From contig NC_086187.1 in the NCBI RefSeq assembly GCF_023053635.1, forward strand, positions 28,310,501 through 28,374,500: a DNA stretch of 64,000 nucleotides, given 5' to 3'. Each line of letters opens with the position of its first letter. Position 1 is the stretch's first letter. The stretch is from Elgaria multicarinata webbii. Lineage: Eukaryota; Chordata; Lepidosauria; Squamata; Anguidae. Positions 46,000-55,464 of the stretch are shown piece after piece. The notes under the pieces are model-generated. The model ran no database searches, was not told where the DNA came from, and was given only the letters and a program-made list of their open reading frames with translations. A program made the position numbers and the translations under genes.

Positions 46000-46730
46000 C
46001 TCCTGGCCCCTCTGGCAAGCCGACATAAATCACTGTTTACAACAGACTCTTTCTTGCAATAGATCAAGTTACACAGATCAGCTTTCCAGCATCTCATGGC
46101 AAAAGCTACAGCACTTAGACTCCCAAATAAAGCAAATCGCTTCTAAGCTATCAGCGCACTATTCGGTTCAGGAAACAGTCTCAAGGCTAGAAGTCATTCA
46201 GCGTCATAAATCCCACCAGCAAATTGCCTGCCTTAGTCTTAGATCATAAGATTACAGCAGACAAGGGTTCGTACAATAAACCCCAACTGGGAAATAATCT
46301 GAGCACGAAAGACGTTGATCTCAGCAAAGGCCTGCCCACTTGTTTCAAATTAAATACAATGGAGCGGCGGTTCATACCACGGAGGGGCGATAAATACAAT
46401 GGAGATTTGAAGCCTCTCCATGGCTAAGATCCCTGAAATGCCCTCCCCATGGGATCCCACCCGCTGCCTGGTTGCCACCATCCCAGGCAATAAAATCACA
46501 GGTTTGATTTGAAGTCTTATCTTGCAACTGCGGCCGCTCAGGAGTTTCATTCTTCTTCGGCATGTAATCAGTTGGAAAGTCCGGTTGTCCCAAGTTCCCA
46601 GGCCTTGAATTTTCCACAACAGCACTAGATTCTAAATCATCCTGGTCTAATTGTAGTCTATTTTTCTTTTATTCTTCTTGATCACACCAACTATTTATAT
46701 CACCTGTAAGATGGATCCTGACATATGAAG
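46000..46730 (-). mobile_element. Probable retroelement fossil sharing an 'SRPGNL' coding trace with 55.5 kb
   Basis: On the minus strand near 46.5-46.65 kb a frame reads VVENSRPGNLGQP. The region at 55.5 kb on the plus strand reads VVETSRPGNLAQP with an acidic stretch before it. The shared trace implies a dispersed element with protein-coding capacity, likely LTR-type, now broken. Family and ends are unknown. Confidence 0.35.
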
Positions 46731-47318
46731 GCACACGAGGCAATTCACAATAAAACCCAGCTTGAAAACAAAATCTTAATTAAAACACAATGTAAAAACA
46801 AATACATGTAAAGACACAATTAAAAAGCACAACAATAAAAGAAATAAACAGCACCAACCAAAATAAATAGCACCAACAGTAAGACTGTCAGTCAAAGAAA
46901 AGAAGAAAAAGGAAGGACGGGTTAGATGTTTTGCTCTTTTTAAGAACAGATGATCAGTGTTTGAGGAGGAGCAATTTAATGCGGCACTAACCTTCACACT
47001 TCGTAGAGTGCAGCCTCTCCAAACCTGCCCCCACTGCCATGTTTTAACTCTAGGCAATATTGGATTGCCAGGCTGAGTCAAAGAAAGGTCACTTCTTCAT
47101 GTCTTTTAATTAGAGAGAAACCAGCCTAAATTGGTTGGTGCTGAATTAGAAGAAGGCGCACCAACCCAACCAGCCTTTGCCCGGAGAAAGACGACCAATT
47201 AAATAGATTGTGGATGTCATGCAGATGGGTGCAGAATCCACAGGAAGCTATGGACAATGAAGAGATGGCAATGATATTCCCATGTGTTTCTATTATCTAT
47301 TTGGGCTTTGTTAGTTTA
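46731..47318. other. Intergenic AT-rich DNA
   Basis: A-rich sequence at 46750-46930 resembles a worn LINE 3' region, but I cannot place it. No gene is seen. Confidence 0.35.
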
Positions 47319-47319
47319 G

Positions 47320-47448
47320 CAAGAAAGACGCAGCTGGACAAGCATCTGTCTGGGATGCTTTAGGGTGGATTCCTGCATTGAGCGGGGGGTTGGACTCGAT
47401 GGCCTTGTAGGCCCCTTCCAACTCTGCTATTCTATGATTCTATGACTA
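47320..47448 (+). mobile_element. CR1 LINE 3' end, lineage A
   Basis: 'agctggacaagcatctgtctg', 'gggtggattcctgcattgag' and the tail 'ctattctatgattctatgac' identify a short 3' end. Confidence 0.9.
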
Positions 47449-47504
47449 AAGGCGCAATCCTATGCATGTTTAGATGGGGAGGGGGGAGTCCTACAACTCT
47501 CAGC

Positions 47505-48085
47505 ATTAAGAGCATAAGAACATAAGAGCCATGCTGAATCAGACCAAAGGTCAATCTAGTCCAGCATTCTGTGTACACACAGGGGACAACCTTAGGGACC
47601 CATAAGCAGGACACGAGTGCAGCAGCAGCACTCTCCTGCCCATGTTCCCCAGCAATGGGTGTGCACAGCCTTACTGCCTTTGATACTGGAGGTACCACAT
47701 AGCTATCAGGACTAGTAGCCATTGATACCCTTCTCCTCCAGGAATTTATCCAACCCCCTTTTAAAGCCAACCAAATTGGTGACAATCGCTACATCTTGTG
47801 GAAGTGAGTTCCATAGTTTTAACTGCGCTGTGTGAAGAAGTGCCTCCTTTTATCTGCCCTGAATCCCCCACCCACCAGCTTCATGGGATAATGACTCCAC
47901 TGGGTTCTAGTATTATGAGAGAGGGAGAAAACGCCTCCCTCTCCACATTCTCCACCCCAGGCATCATTTTATACGCTTCCATCAGGTCTCTCCTCAGCCT
48001 CCTTTTTTTCCAAGCTAAACAATCCCAGCTGTCGCAACCTTCCCTCATAGGAGAGATGCTCCACTCCATCCCCTTATTCATTTTA
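47505..48085 (-). mobile_element. CR1 LINE, lineage B, longest uninterrupted copy
   Basis: Inverted 'agaccaaaggtcaatctagtcc', 'gttccccagcaatgggtgtg', 'ccaacccccttttaaagcc' and 'cattctccaccccaggcatc' follow in order. The minus strand still spells WDCLAWKKRRLRRDLMEAYK and MMPGVENVEREAF. It provides the reference that shows the insertion in the copy at 13.64 kb. Confidence 0.92.
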
Positions 48086-48875
48086 GTTGATCATTCCCCA
48101 GCTAGGAATTGGACTTTTCCTGTCTAAATATTCTTGCGGGGAGGTAGGAAAGAGGAAAGATCCCTCAAACACTGCAACTGTATTTTTGAGGTCAGTAAAG
48201 GTACATCAAAAGAGAAGGGTGTTTTGTTTTCATTCCCTGGGATGGCTGGGACAGTGGTTGGAAGGAGCAGGCAAATTAGCAGCCATCTGCCCATCGAAAA
48301 TTGGTGTTACTGTGCAAAACAACCTCGTGTTGGTACCACCAGTTTCTCCCCCTTGCCTGGCCACCATTTCTATAAAGCGAGAACGCCAAAGAAACACGCA
48401 ACGTTCATGACTGCTTGGATCCCTGTTTATTTGAGCACAAGGGAATTGTTGTAAATGCTCTACAGAACATTAAGCAGGAGTTTAGAGGACAGGGAGACAA
48501 GAGGCAAAACTATCACGTGCAACAGCATCCTTTAAGTGAGGTTACGCCAGCGGGCTGCCTTCACCGAGACTACCAGGGTGTAGCTTTTTCCATGATGTAT
48601 AAGAAATGTCGCTAGGAGCATTTCAGTGGCTTGTTCTGAGTTGGGGAGAGCAACTGGATGGCCTTTAGACAGCATCTGGGGCAGGAGGCATAAGAAAAGT
48701 TTGGATTCCCGGATCACCTCCGCGCTCCTCCCGCTCTGCATAGGATGCCCTTCAGCCTCCAGATTCAGAGGCTGATGGGCATCCCGACAAGATTTAACCC
48801 TAAAGCACTTTGCACGCACTAATCCTTACAACAGCCCTGGAAGGTTGGCCAATATCATTATACCTACATTGGAGA
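48086..48875. other. Intergenic DNA without recognised gene
   Basis: Unique-looking sequence with overlapping short frames on both strands. I see no family. Confidence 0.4.
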
Positions 48876-48879
48876 TTTA

Positions 48880-49290
48880 TTTTATTTTATTTATTACATT
48901 TTTATACCGCCCAACAGCCGAAGCTCTCTGGGCGGTTCACAAAAATTAAAACCATAATAAAACAACCAACAGGTTAAAAACACAAATACAAAATACAGTA
49001 TCCAAAGCACGACCAGGATAAAACCACGCAGCAAAATTGATATAAGATTAAAATACAGAGTTAGAACAGTAGAATTTAAATTTAAAATTAAGTGTTCAAA
49101 TCTTGAGAGAATAAAAAGGTCTTCAGCTGGCGACGAAAAGAGTACAGTGTAGGCGCCAGGCGGACCTCTCTGGGGAGCTCATTCCACAGGCGGGGTGCCA
49201 CAGCGGAGAAAGCCCTCCTCCTAGTAGCCATCTGCTTCACTTCCTTTGCCTCACCTCCTAGTAGCCACCTGCCTCATCTTCCAGGGAGAT
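48880..49290 (-). mobile_element. L2-like LINE 3' part (tail type 1)
   Basis: 'tttataccgcccaacagccg', 'cgacgaaaagagtacagtg' and 'ccacagcggagaaagccctc' match the copy at 44.2 kb closely over some 350 bases. The segment 'cctagtagcc' is partly duplicated near 49220-49270. Confidence 0.9.
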
Positions 49291-49384
49291 GGAGGTGCTG
49301 AGGGTGGGCAACCGTGGTTTGCCTAAAGCAGTCTCATCAGTTTGTTGCACAAAATATGCCTGATTCAAGTGCAACGAAATCCAA

Positions 49385-49745
49385 TAATGAAACACTCGCG
49401 AAAGATCTCCGTCAAGGCGTTGGGCTCCAAAACGTTTATTCTCGAGAATAAGGTGACCTCTTTGCGCTCACGCTGTTAACCAGAGTCACACTGTGCTGAG
49501 GTAAGACAATAGCTTATATACTTTATGCAGTGGTCAGAAGGGGAATTGCAGCTGCCATGTGCTTTGCTTCTGTAGCCCCTCCCCTATTGGTGATGTGGCT
49601 AGAGGACAGTCCTAAGGACTTGACTGAGCTTAACTGGTCAGTGTCATTTTGAAATTGACCTATGGTGTTAAAGTGCACTTAAGCGATGTTTACTTGAAGT
49701 TAGGTGGTGCTGGAGCTGTCGGGGGGGGGGGGGTGACATCTGTCC
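49385..49745 (-). mobile_element. LTR-like fossil, solo, similar layout to 29.6 kb
   Basis: On the minus strand a TATA-like 'agtatataagctattgtc' precedes 'gagaataaacgttttgg', and a run of 13 C (13 G on plus, 49721-49733) lies on its 5' side. The spacing of signals and the homopolymer position parallel the element at 29.6-30.0 kb. It looks broken and lacks an internal region. Confidence 0.4.
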
Positions 49746-51043
49746 GCCACCATCAGTGTGAAATACCTTCTCTCAGATATCCTTTGCCCTGCATACCTGC
49801 ACTTAACCTTTCCCCTATATGGTGAGGTGTGGGCAGCTGGGTGAGTGGATTTGATGGGATTAACTCAATCGGTGTCCTTTGGAGCTGACAAGGCTAAGGG
49901 GCTTGATATGTGCCTACGTGCTGCTTGCATAAGGATAAATGGAGTTCTTTACTGGGGGCGTCTGGCCACTCCCCGCCTTGTGCACCCCTTTACCTTTTCT
50001 AGGTGTATGCGTGTCAGGGGGAAATGGACACTCTACTTTTTACATCAAGTTTGTGACCAAAATTAGATATGCACCAAATCACAGCTCATTCTCCGAGCCA
50101 TTTTGCTTCAGCAGCTTAGACTCGCTTTTATAAATTTTGCAGACCTGGCTGCACAAAGAGGAAGTCGGCCTGTGTGGTTTGTGTAGCAATACAATCAAGG
50201 TCAGTTTTTAAAACATTTTACCACCACATTCAGTCTGTGGCAACATTTGGGTGGAAAACACTTTCTAGCAGCAGTGACTAAATGAGGTGGCTATTAATGG
50301 TTGCTCCTTTGTGATCCCTAACTGTGTCTGGAATTGCTTCTTCAATTGAGTTTCAGTTACTCAAGGAAAGACATTTTTATTCCATCAAGCATTTGGTACA
50401 TGCTGGAAGGGTAAAGCTGTACTTTTGAGCTCAGGGTATGATTAGTTTTTAAAAGGAAATAAATAAAATTTAAAAAAAACACAAATAGAGTGTTTTAAAT
50501 TGGATCTTTTTTTGTACTTTTATGTTATCTTTAATACACTCTGAGAACTAAGATGCTTAAAGGGGCGGGCAAGTTATACATTTTAAAAAAAATGTAGAAA
50601 TTGAAGGGTGTTAATTTAGATTGTGGGGGGAGAGTGAAAGTTTCAACCTACAATCTTATGCATACTTACCTAGGTGTAAACCCCACGGAGTGACGTCTCC
50701 CATTTCAGGCCAAACGGGATTGTACTCACATGGATTAGAGGGATCTGATCCTGAAGAGCCACTTACTTGTGAGCAAGCATGGATAGGATTGTGCTGTGAA
50801 TAAGTCTTCTGCTTATGCAGGCAACATGCAGTACATCCTCCTACTCCTTGAGAGAGGAGGTTTCTGTAGAAAAAGAGTACAGTTGGAACAAGCTCTGAAA
50901 TAGCATGGTCTGCATCCCTTCTCTTCAACTGATGCATCAGGGCCAAACATTCTTTTTACTGGTAAACTTCCGGTGGGCATCAAAATTCATTTATTCTTTC
51001 TTCATTTTTGCAGAGAGGGTAAAGCAGAAAGCAGACAATAACG
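49746..51043. other. Intergenic DNA without recognised gene
   Basis: Mostly unique AT-rich DNA. A worn 'caatcttatgcatacttacc' foldback arm lies at 50651. Confidence 0.4.
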
Positions 51044-51044
51044 A

Positions 51045-51475
51045 GGCCTGCTAAGCAATCCACAAAGCTTTATTCAAGCCATAAAAGTCTCTTCCCACCT
51101 GAAGAGAGTCTAATCACTAGGAAGTTTCTCCTGGGCAAAGCTATGCAAACTAAGCAAGACAATTGTCCTTTCAAGAAGAATGGGAAGCCCTTCCCCAACT
51201 TCATGCTCTCTCCCTCAGGAGAATGTTGGCTTCCCACTTATTTGCCCTTGAGGAGATAAGCTCTGGAGAGGGGTCACCACCAGCTGGTGAAGCGGTCCTG
51301 AGAGCTTTCTCCTCCACTGGTACAGGCTGGCCTGTGTCTGGCGCCAATTCCTCTACTTCAGGGTCCGATTCTGATTGCTCACCTGAAACACCTTCTTCCA
51401 ACCTAGGAGGAGCAGGGCGAGATATGACACATGTCTTCCTTTACTCACCCTTTTTCTAAGCTAAGCAATCAGCAG
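51045..51475 (-). mobile_element. LTR-type retroelement remnant with acidic coding trace
   Basis: An inverted polyadenylation-type 'cacaaagctttattcaagcc' lies at the left. The minus strand then has 66 open codons (51201-51401) with an acidic stretch, GEQSESDPEVEELAPDTGQP. The acidic character resembles the trace at 55.5 kb. It is a broken fossil of unknown family. Confidence 0.35.
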
Positions 51476-51479
51476 GTAA

Positions 51480-52142
51480 GGCCCCCTCCCTCCTCCCCCC
51501 TCACCTGCATCCGTCACGTTCCAGCGGCTGCTTCAACTGAGCCTGAGGACTCAAACAGGAAGACCAGGCCGCAGTGGCCTGGTCTTCCAGTTTGAATCCT
51601 TGGGCTCAGTTGAAGCCGCTGCCGGAATGTGACGGACGCAGGTAAGACCCTGCCCCCCTACCTGGCTCCACCACCATCACCGCACAGACTGCAGCGGGGG
51701 TGCCAGGTAAGGCCCCCCTCCCTCCCCCCCCTTACTTGCGTCCATCGCAGCCTGTCGCCGGCTTCACTTCAGCCCGCGGCTCAACCCGGAACGGGGCCTA
51801 CACTTCCGGGTTGAGCCACGAGCTCAAGTGAAGCCAGCGACGAGCCGCGACAGACCAGGTAAGACCCCCCTCCCCCATTACCTGGCTCTGCCGCCATCAC
51901 CACACGGGCGGCGGCAGCAAGGCCAGGTAACCCCCCTTTTGCACACACCACTTACCTGGTCCGTAGCGGGCTTCACTTCAGCCCACGGCTCAACCCGGAA
52001 CTGTAGGCCCCATTTCTGGGTTGAGCCATGAGCTCAAGTGAAGCCGGCAACTGGCCGCAATGGACCAGATAAGACCCCCCTACCCCCCTTACCTGGCTCT
52101 GCAACAGTTGCTGCACGGGTGGCGGCAGCGCCAGGTAAGGCC
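51480..52142. repeat. Three-unit array of alternating large and small hairpins
   Basis: Three large palindromes (about 51503-51642, 51732-51862, 51951-52073) alternate with three small ones (about 51659-51710, 51879-51931, 52089-52138). The period is about 215-225 bases. In the first large unit 'aggaagaccaggcc' faces 'ggcctggtcttcc' across a five-base loop; in units 2 and 3 'ggctcaacccggaa' faces 'gggttgagcc'. Nearly every hairpin is bordered by TTACCTGG-like sequence on the left and CCAGGTAAG-like sequence on the right. Arms of unit 1 differ from those of units 2 and 3. Origin unknown; perhaps a tandemly amplified foldback transposon. Confidence 0.88.
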
Positions 52143-52144
52143 CC

Positions 52145-52320
52145 CTTACCTTTTTTTCAGAGCTCCGGATCGAGGCGAAGGATCCGCCTTCATGTCAATC
52201 CACTCTGTGACGCTCCGCTGCCCCCCCCCAATCCTCTTCACCTCCGGCTTAAGGGGAGGCAAAGCACCCCGATCCGCTTCTGCTTCTCCGACCCGAAGAG
52301 AAGCGGAGCACAGCCCTAGT
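52145..52320. repeat. Foldback-type repeat ('agctccggatcgaggcgaag')
   Basis: 'gagctccggatcgaggcg' and the later 'ccgatccgcttctgcttctc', 'gaagagaagcggagcacag' show repeated and inverted 'gatccgcttc' words. It is a GC-rich element that I have met in squamates but cannot name. Confidence 0.5.
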
Positions 52321-52479
52321 TTAAACAATGTGTGCTATGTAAAGAACTCTCTCACACGTCCATTCAAAACCATTGACTGAATCCCTCTCTAGGAGTTCCG
52401 GCCACTGCCAGCTTGCTGCTGTGCAAACCCGCATGGTACACGTGTCTTTCCATATTCACACATTTAACTCCTTCCCTAC

Positions 52480-53162
52480 ACGAGAACCTCCTTAGACGGC
52501 CAGCATGCGAAGCAGCCAAGTAAGCCACGCCCCCCTCGTCCTGCCCCCCCCCCCCCGTCGGTTCTGATTGGAAGAGTTCCTTTGACCGACGCGCCTTTTT
52601 ATCTCCTCAGGAGAAGAGAGGCGGAGGGCGGTGACACGCAGCGTCGGTGCACGCTCGCTCCTGATTGGCTGGCGGGCTCGAGGCGAACCTAAACTAAGTA
52701 AATACATAACAACAGGCCCAATCGCGGAGAGAGGCAGCAAGGGAATGGACATCTCGGCTCCTGATTGGCCGAGCGGACCTGCAGCGAGAGCCCCTCCCCT
52801 GTTCGGGGGAGTGACGTCGGCGGCAAGGGTGGCTTGCCGATTGGACAGCACTTCGGGAGCTTCACCCAATGGCGGGGAGAGGGAGGAGCTACCCTGTGAC
52901 GAGACGAGCCTTCCCCCCTCAACAAGCCGCCGACGTCGACCGCAGAAACTTCTAACGGCGCCGGCTGCCTCTCGCCTCTCAGTACCGTCGGCTGTGCGCG
53001 TGCGCAGCCTTCCTCCGGCTTGAGCGGCGCCCGCCACTTCCTCCTCCTCTTCTCTCCCGCCCCTCCGGCAGCTCCAACCGCCTTCGAAGGTTCGCGGAGC
53101 TCCAACGGCCCTCGGGGCCCCAGCTGAGGGAGCCCTTGGCGCGCCTGCGCAGACGGCACCCG
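52480..53162 (+). promoter_or_regulatory. ATF7IP2: ATF7IP2 CpG-rich promoter with CCAAT boxes, CRE-like and NRF1-like sites
   Basis: This TATA-less, CpG-rich stretch lies just upstream of a consensus donor (CCCG|GTGAGT, GT at 53163-53164). Five NF-Y-type boxes are visible: GATTGG at 52566, 52663, 52763 and 52839, and CCAAT at 52866. A CRE-like TGACGTCG lies at 52812-52819. Two NRF1-like palindromes occur, GCGCGTGCGCA at 52996-53006 and GCGCCTGCGCA at 53141-53151. This layout is typical of broadly or germline-expressed promoters. Transcription probably starts between about 52.9 and 53.1 kb, but the base is not determined. Confidence 0.75.
53000..53162 (+). other. ATF7IP2: ATF7IP2 non-coding exon 1 (5' end approximate)
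   Basis: The 3' boundary is set by a strong donor, CACCCG|GTGAGT, after 53162. No start codon in this stretch is needed for the protein, because exon 2 carries its own ATG soon after its acceptor. The 5' limit is an estimate, placed between the CCAAT cluster and the donor. The splice from 53162 to 54526 is inferred and would need a transcript to confirm. Confidence 0.55.
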
Positions 53163-53279
53163 GTGAGTCGAGGCGGGGGAGGGGCGCCCAGGGGTCGCTG
53201 GAGAACCGCTTTAGGGGCGCGTCGAGCCGCTTCCGGAGGGGACCCCCGAGGCGGGAGGGGAGAGCGCCTGCGTTCAGCC

Positions 53280-53399
53280 CCTCATTTACCTCAGGGTTTT
53301 CATTCCCTCGTTTACCTCAGGGTTTTCATTCCCTCATTTACCTCAGGTTTTTCATCCCTCGTTTACCTCAGGTTTTTCATCCCTCGTTTACCTCAGGTG
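53280..53399. repeat. Minisatellite, five copies of a 24-26 base unit, ATF7IP2 intron 1
   Basis: Units contain 'tttacctcagg', 'tttttcat' or 'gttttcat' and 'ccctcgt/ccctcat'. The first units are 26 bases and the later ones 24. It starts about 120 bases after the exon 1 donor. Confidence 0.95.
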
Positions 53400-53449
53400 C
53401 TGTTATACAATACTATGCGTCTCTCTATATATAATATTAGTGATTTGCT

Positions 53450-53640
53450 ACGTTTATATCCGGCCTTTTTCTCCTCCTGAAGGAGCCCAAGGCCGCACAC
53501 CTAACCCTCCTCCTCCTCCTCCTCCTCCTCCTCTCGCGTTTTTATCCTCACAACAACAACCCTGCGAGGTAGGGTAGAGCTGAGAGTCTGTGACTGGCCC
53601 AAAGCCACCCAGGGAAGCTTCCATAGAAACAATAAATACA
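53450..53640 (-). mobile_element. tRNA-derived SINE (family 2), 3' portion, with expanded (TCC)n
   Basis: 'ctgaaggagcccaaggccgc', (CTC)n at 53507-53532, 'acaacaaccctgcgaggtag' and 'gactggcccaaagccaccc' match the inverted SINE at 35.05 kb. The tRNA head is missing. Confidence 0.8.
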
Positions 53641-53649
53641 ATTTTATTT

Positions 53650-53800
53650 TTCCTTATTTATTATGTTTATATACCGCCCCATAGCCGAAGCTCTCTGGGC
53701 CGTTTACAAAGATTAAAAAGATTAGATTTAAAAGACTGAACATTAAAAATCAATATACAGTGTTTTAAAACAAAATCAGCTAACATAAAATAAATTTTAA
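53650..53800 (-). mobile_element. L2-like LINE tail (type 1)
   Basis: 'tatataccgccccatagccg' and 'agctctctgggccgtttac' are the inverted type-1 tail. Confidence 0.8.
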
Positions 53801-53952
53801 GCACTCAGCCAAGCCAAAGCTCGTTTTTGGAGTCAGTTAAAACTCAGCAAATGCTGTTATTACCACCACCACCATCATTATTAATTATTTTATTACATCT
53901 ATATCCTGCCTTTTCCCCTCTTACAAGGAGCCCAAAGAAGAATTGACTGCTG

Positions 53953-54470
53953 TGTTATTATTATTATTTATTTATTTATTTATTTATATAGCACCATCAA
54001 TGTACATGGTGCTGTACAGAGTAAAACAATAAAATAGCAAGACCCTGCCGCATAGGCTTACGTTCTAATAAAATCATAATAAAACAATAGGAAGGGGAAG
54101 AGAATGCAAACAGGCACTGGGTAGGGTAAACAGGCACAGGGGAGAGTAAAACTAACAGTATAAAAGTCAGAACAAAATCAAGTTTTAAAAGCTTTAGGAA
54201 AAAGAAAAGTTTTTAGCTGAGCTTTAAAAGCTGCGATTGAACTTGTAGTTCTCAAATGTTCTGGAAGAGCGTTCCAGGTGTAAGGGGCAGCAGAAGAAAA
54301 TGGACGGAGCCGAGCAAGGGAAGGAGAGACCCTCGGGCAGGTGAGAAACATGGCATTAGAGGAGCGAAGAGCACAAGCGGGGCAATAGTGTGAGACACCG
54401 ACCAAAACTGAATCAAGGTTTGGCCTCTGATATGTTGAACTGAATATGAATTTCAAAGCAGCAGCTCTCC
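53953..54470 (-). mobile_element. L2-like LINE 3' part (tail type 3), coding remnant, beside ATF7IP2 exon 2
   Basis: (TTTA)n then 'tagcaccatcaatgtacatgg' begins the inverted element. The minus strand keeps 92 open codons (54178-54456) with RSSNAMFLTCPRVSPSLARL, PYTWNALPEHLRTTSSIAAF and KAQLKTFLFPK, the L2-type C-terminal block. The element ends about 60 bases before the exon 2 acceptor. Confidence 0.9.
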
Positions 54471-54534
54471 AGTAAATGCAAAGTCATGGTTGATCATAGT
54501 TTTAAGATGCAATTTTGTATTTTAGGGTGCAAAA

Positions 54535-55201
54535 ATGAATCCAAACATGGACATCAAAAAACCCTTGCTTGCCAGAAAAACAATGACTCCGAGCAGCCGA
54601 AAGCAAGTGAAAATGTTGAACAAAATGAAGTATGCCCAAGGAGCGGAAAAGACTGCAAATGATGCCTCCAGTGAAGATAATCATGTTCACCAAAAAATAG
54701 TTGAAACAAACTGCTTGCATCCGAGTTCGCTGGAACAACTTGACTGTAGTCCCGAATCAAAACCAACACAATTGTCTCCTAGGACGCTAAACAAACCATT
54801 AGCTAATTTAGTTCTCAATTCTGAAATCAGCATTTATAATGACCACCGAGAAATGTCCAAAGATCATCCATACAACACTTGCACAACAAACTCTGATGTC
54901 AAACAGATTTGGAATGCTGGTGCTTTACAGGATATACTGTACAGTTGGTATGAAAAAGAATCCAATTCCCCCATAGTTAAGCCAGTGGAAGTGCACTTGA
55001 ATTTAGAACCAAATAGCCAGCTGTTACGCAATTCAGAAGAACAGTTTTCAGTTACCTCTCCCACGAATGCAATCCCTGCCTTAGATAGAGTAATGGAAAC
55101 AACAGAAGAAACACTTGTCAATCAAACTATTCCAATATTGGAAAGGGAAGATGGTAACGTCCAGCTGCATAAGAAAATGGTTAATTCTTCAGTCCAGACA
55201 G
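54535..55201 (+). CDS. ATF7IP2: ATF7IP2 coding exon (exon 2): N-terminus with ARKT histone-like motif
   Basis: This is the start of ATF7IP2 (MCAF2), the paralogue of ATF7IP. Both bind the H3K9 methyltransferase SETDB1 in the nucleus and support heterochromatin silencing. The acceptor tattttag precedes 54526, and the ATG lies nine bases in. The exon gives 222 codons plus one base and ends at ACAG|GTAGGC (GT at 55202). The N-terminus reads KKPLLARKTM followed by SSRKQVKMLNK, matching the conserved KK-x(3)-A(R/K)KTM and RKQ blocks of human ATF7IP2 and ATF7IP. The rest is polar, Ser/Asn/Glu-rich and low in predicted structure, as expected for this fast-evolving region. Reading through the donor adds only ten residues before a stop. 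Remains of an L2-like LINE end within about 60 bases of the acceptor. Confidence 0.92.
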
Positions 55202-55464
55202 GTAGGCATATGATAAGAATTGAACTGGTTTAGAACCCATCCTTGGAGTGCTTTAAAATACCTATCCCCATCAGAAACCCACCCCCATTTCCACTAAAGC
55301 TCCGTCTGCACCACCTTCTAAGCTACCCAGAAGTTTGGGAGACTGTCCAGAGGGGCCTTGAATACAGCAGAAGGAATGCAAAAGGGGACCTAGAGTGTCC
55401 CAGCTCACGTGCAGAGGCTCTTGGAAACGAAGGTATTTTTCAGGGAAGGGGAAAAGCTTGAGAG

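Larger units (their letters stand above)
53163..54525 (+). other. ATF7IP2: ATF7IP2 intron 1, filled with repeats
   Basis: The intron runs from GTGAGT at 53163 to the acceptor ending at 54525. It contains a five-copy minisatellite, a (TCC)n run at 53507-53532, a SINE fragment, an L2-like LINE tail at 53650-53800, a further LINE/SINE tail fragment at 53870-53945 and a longer LINE fragment, in that order. Almost no unique DNA remains. Confidence 0.6.

Noticed and set aside
51480-52142. Possible CRISPR-like array
   Set aside because: The units are large palindromes with a period near 220 bases in a vertebrate genome. There are no short identical repeats with unique spacers and no cas genes.
55202-55233. 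ATF7IP2 exon 2 reading through to a stop at 55233 as a short isoform
   Set aside because: A clean donor at 55202 and an in-phase next exon at 57657 matching the human order make splicing far more likely. Intron retention cannot be excluded without RNA.
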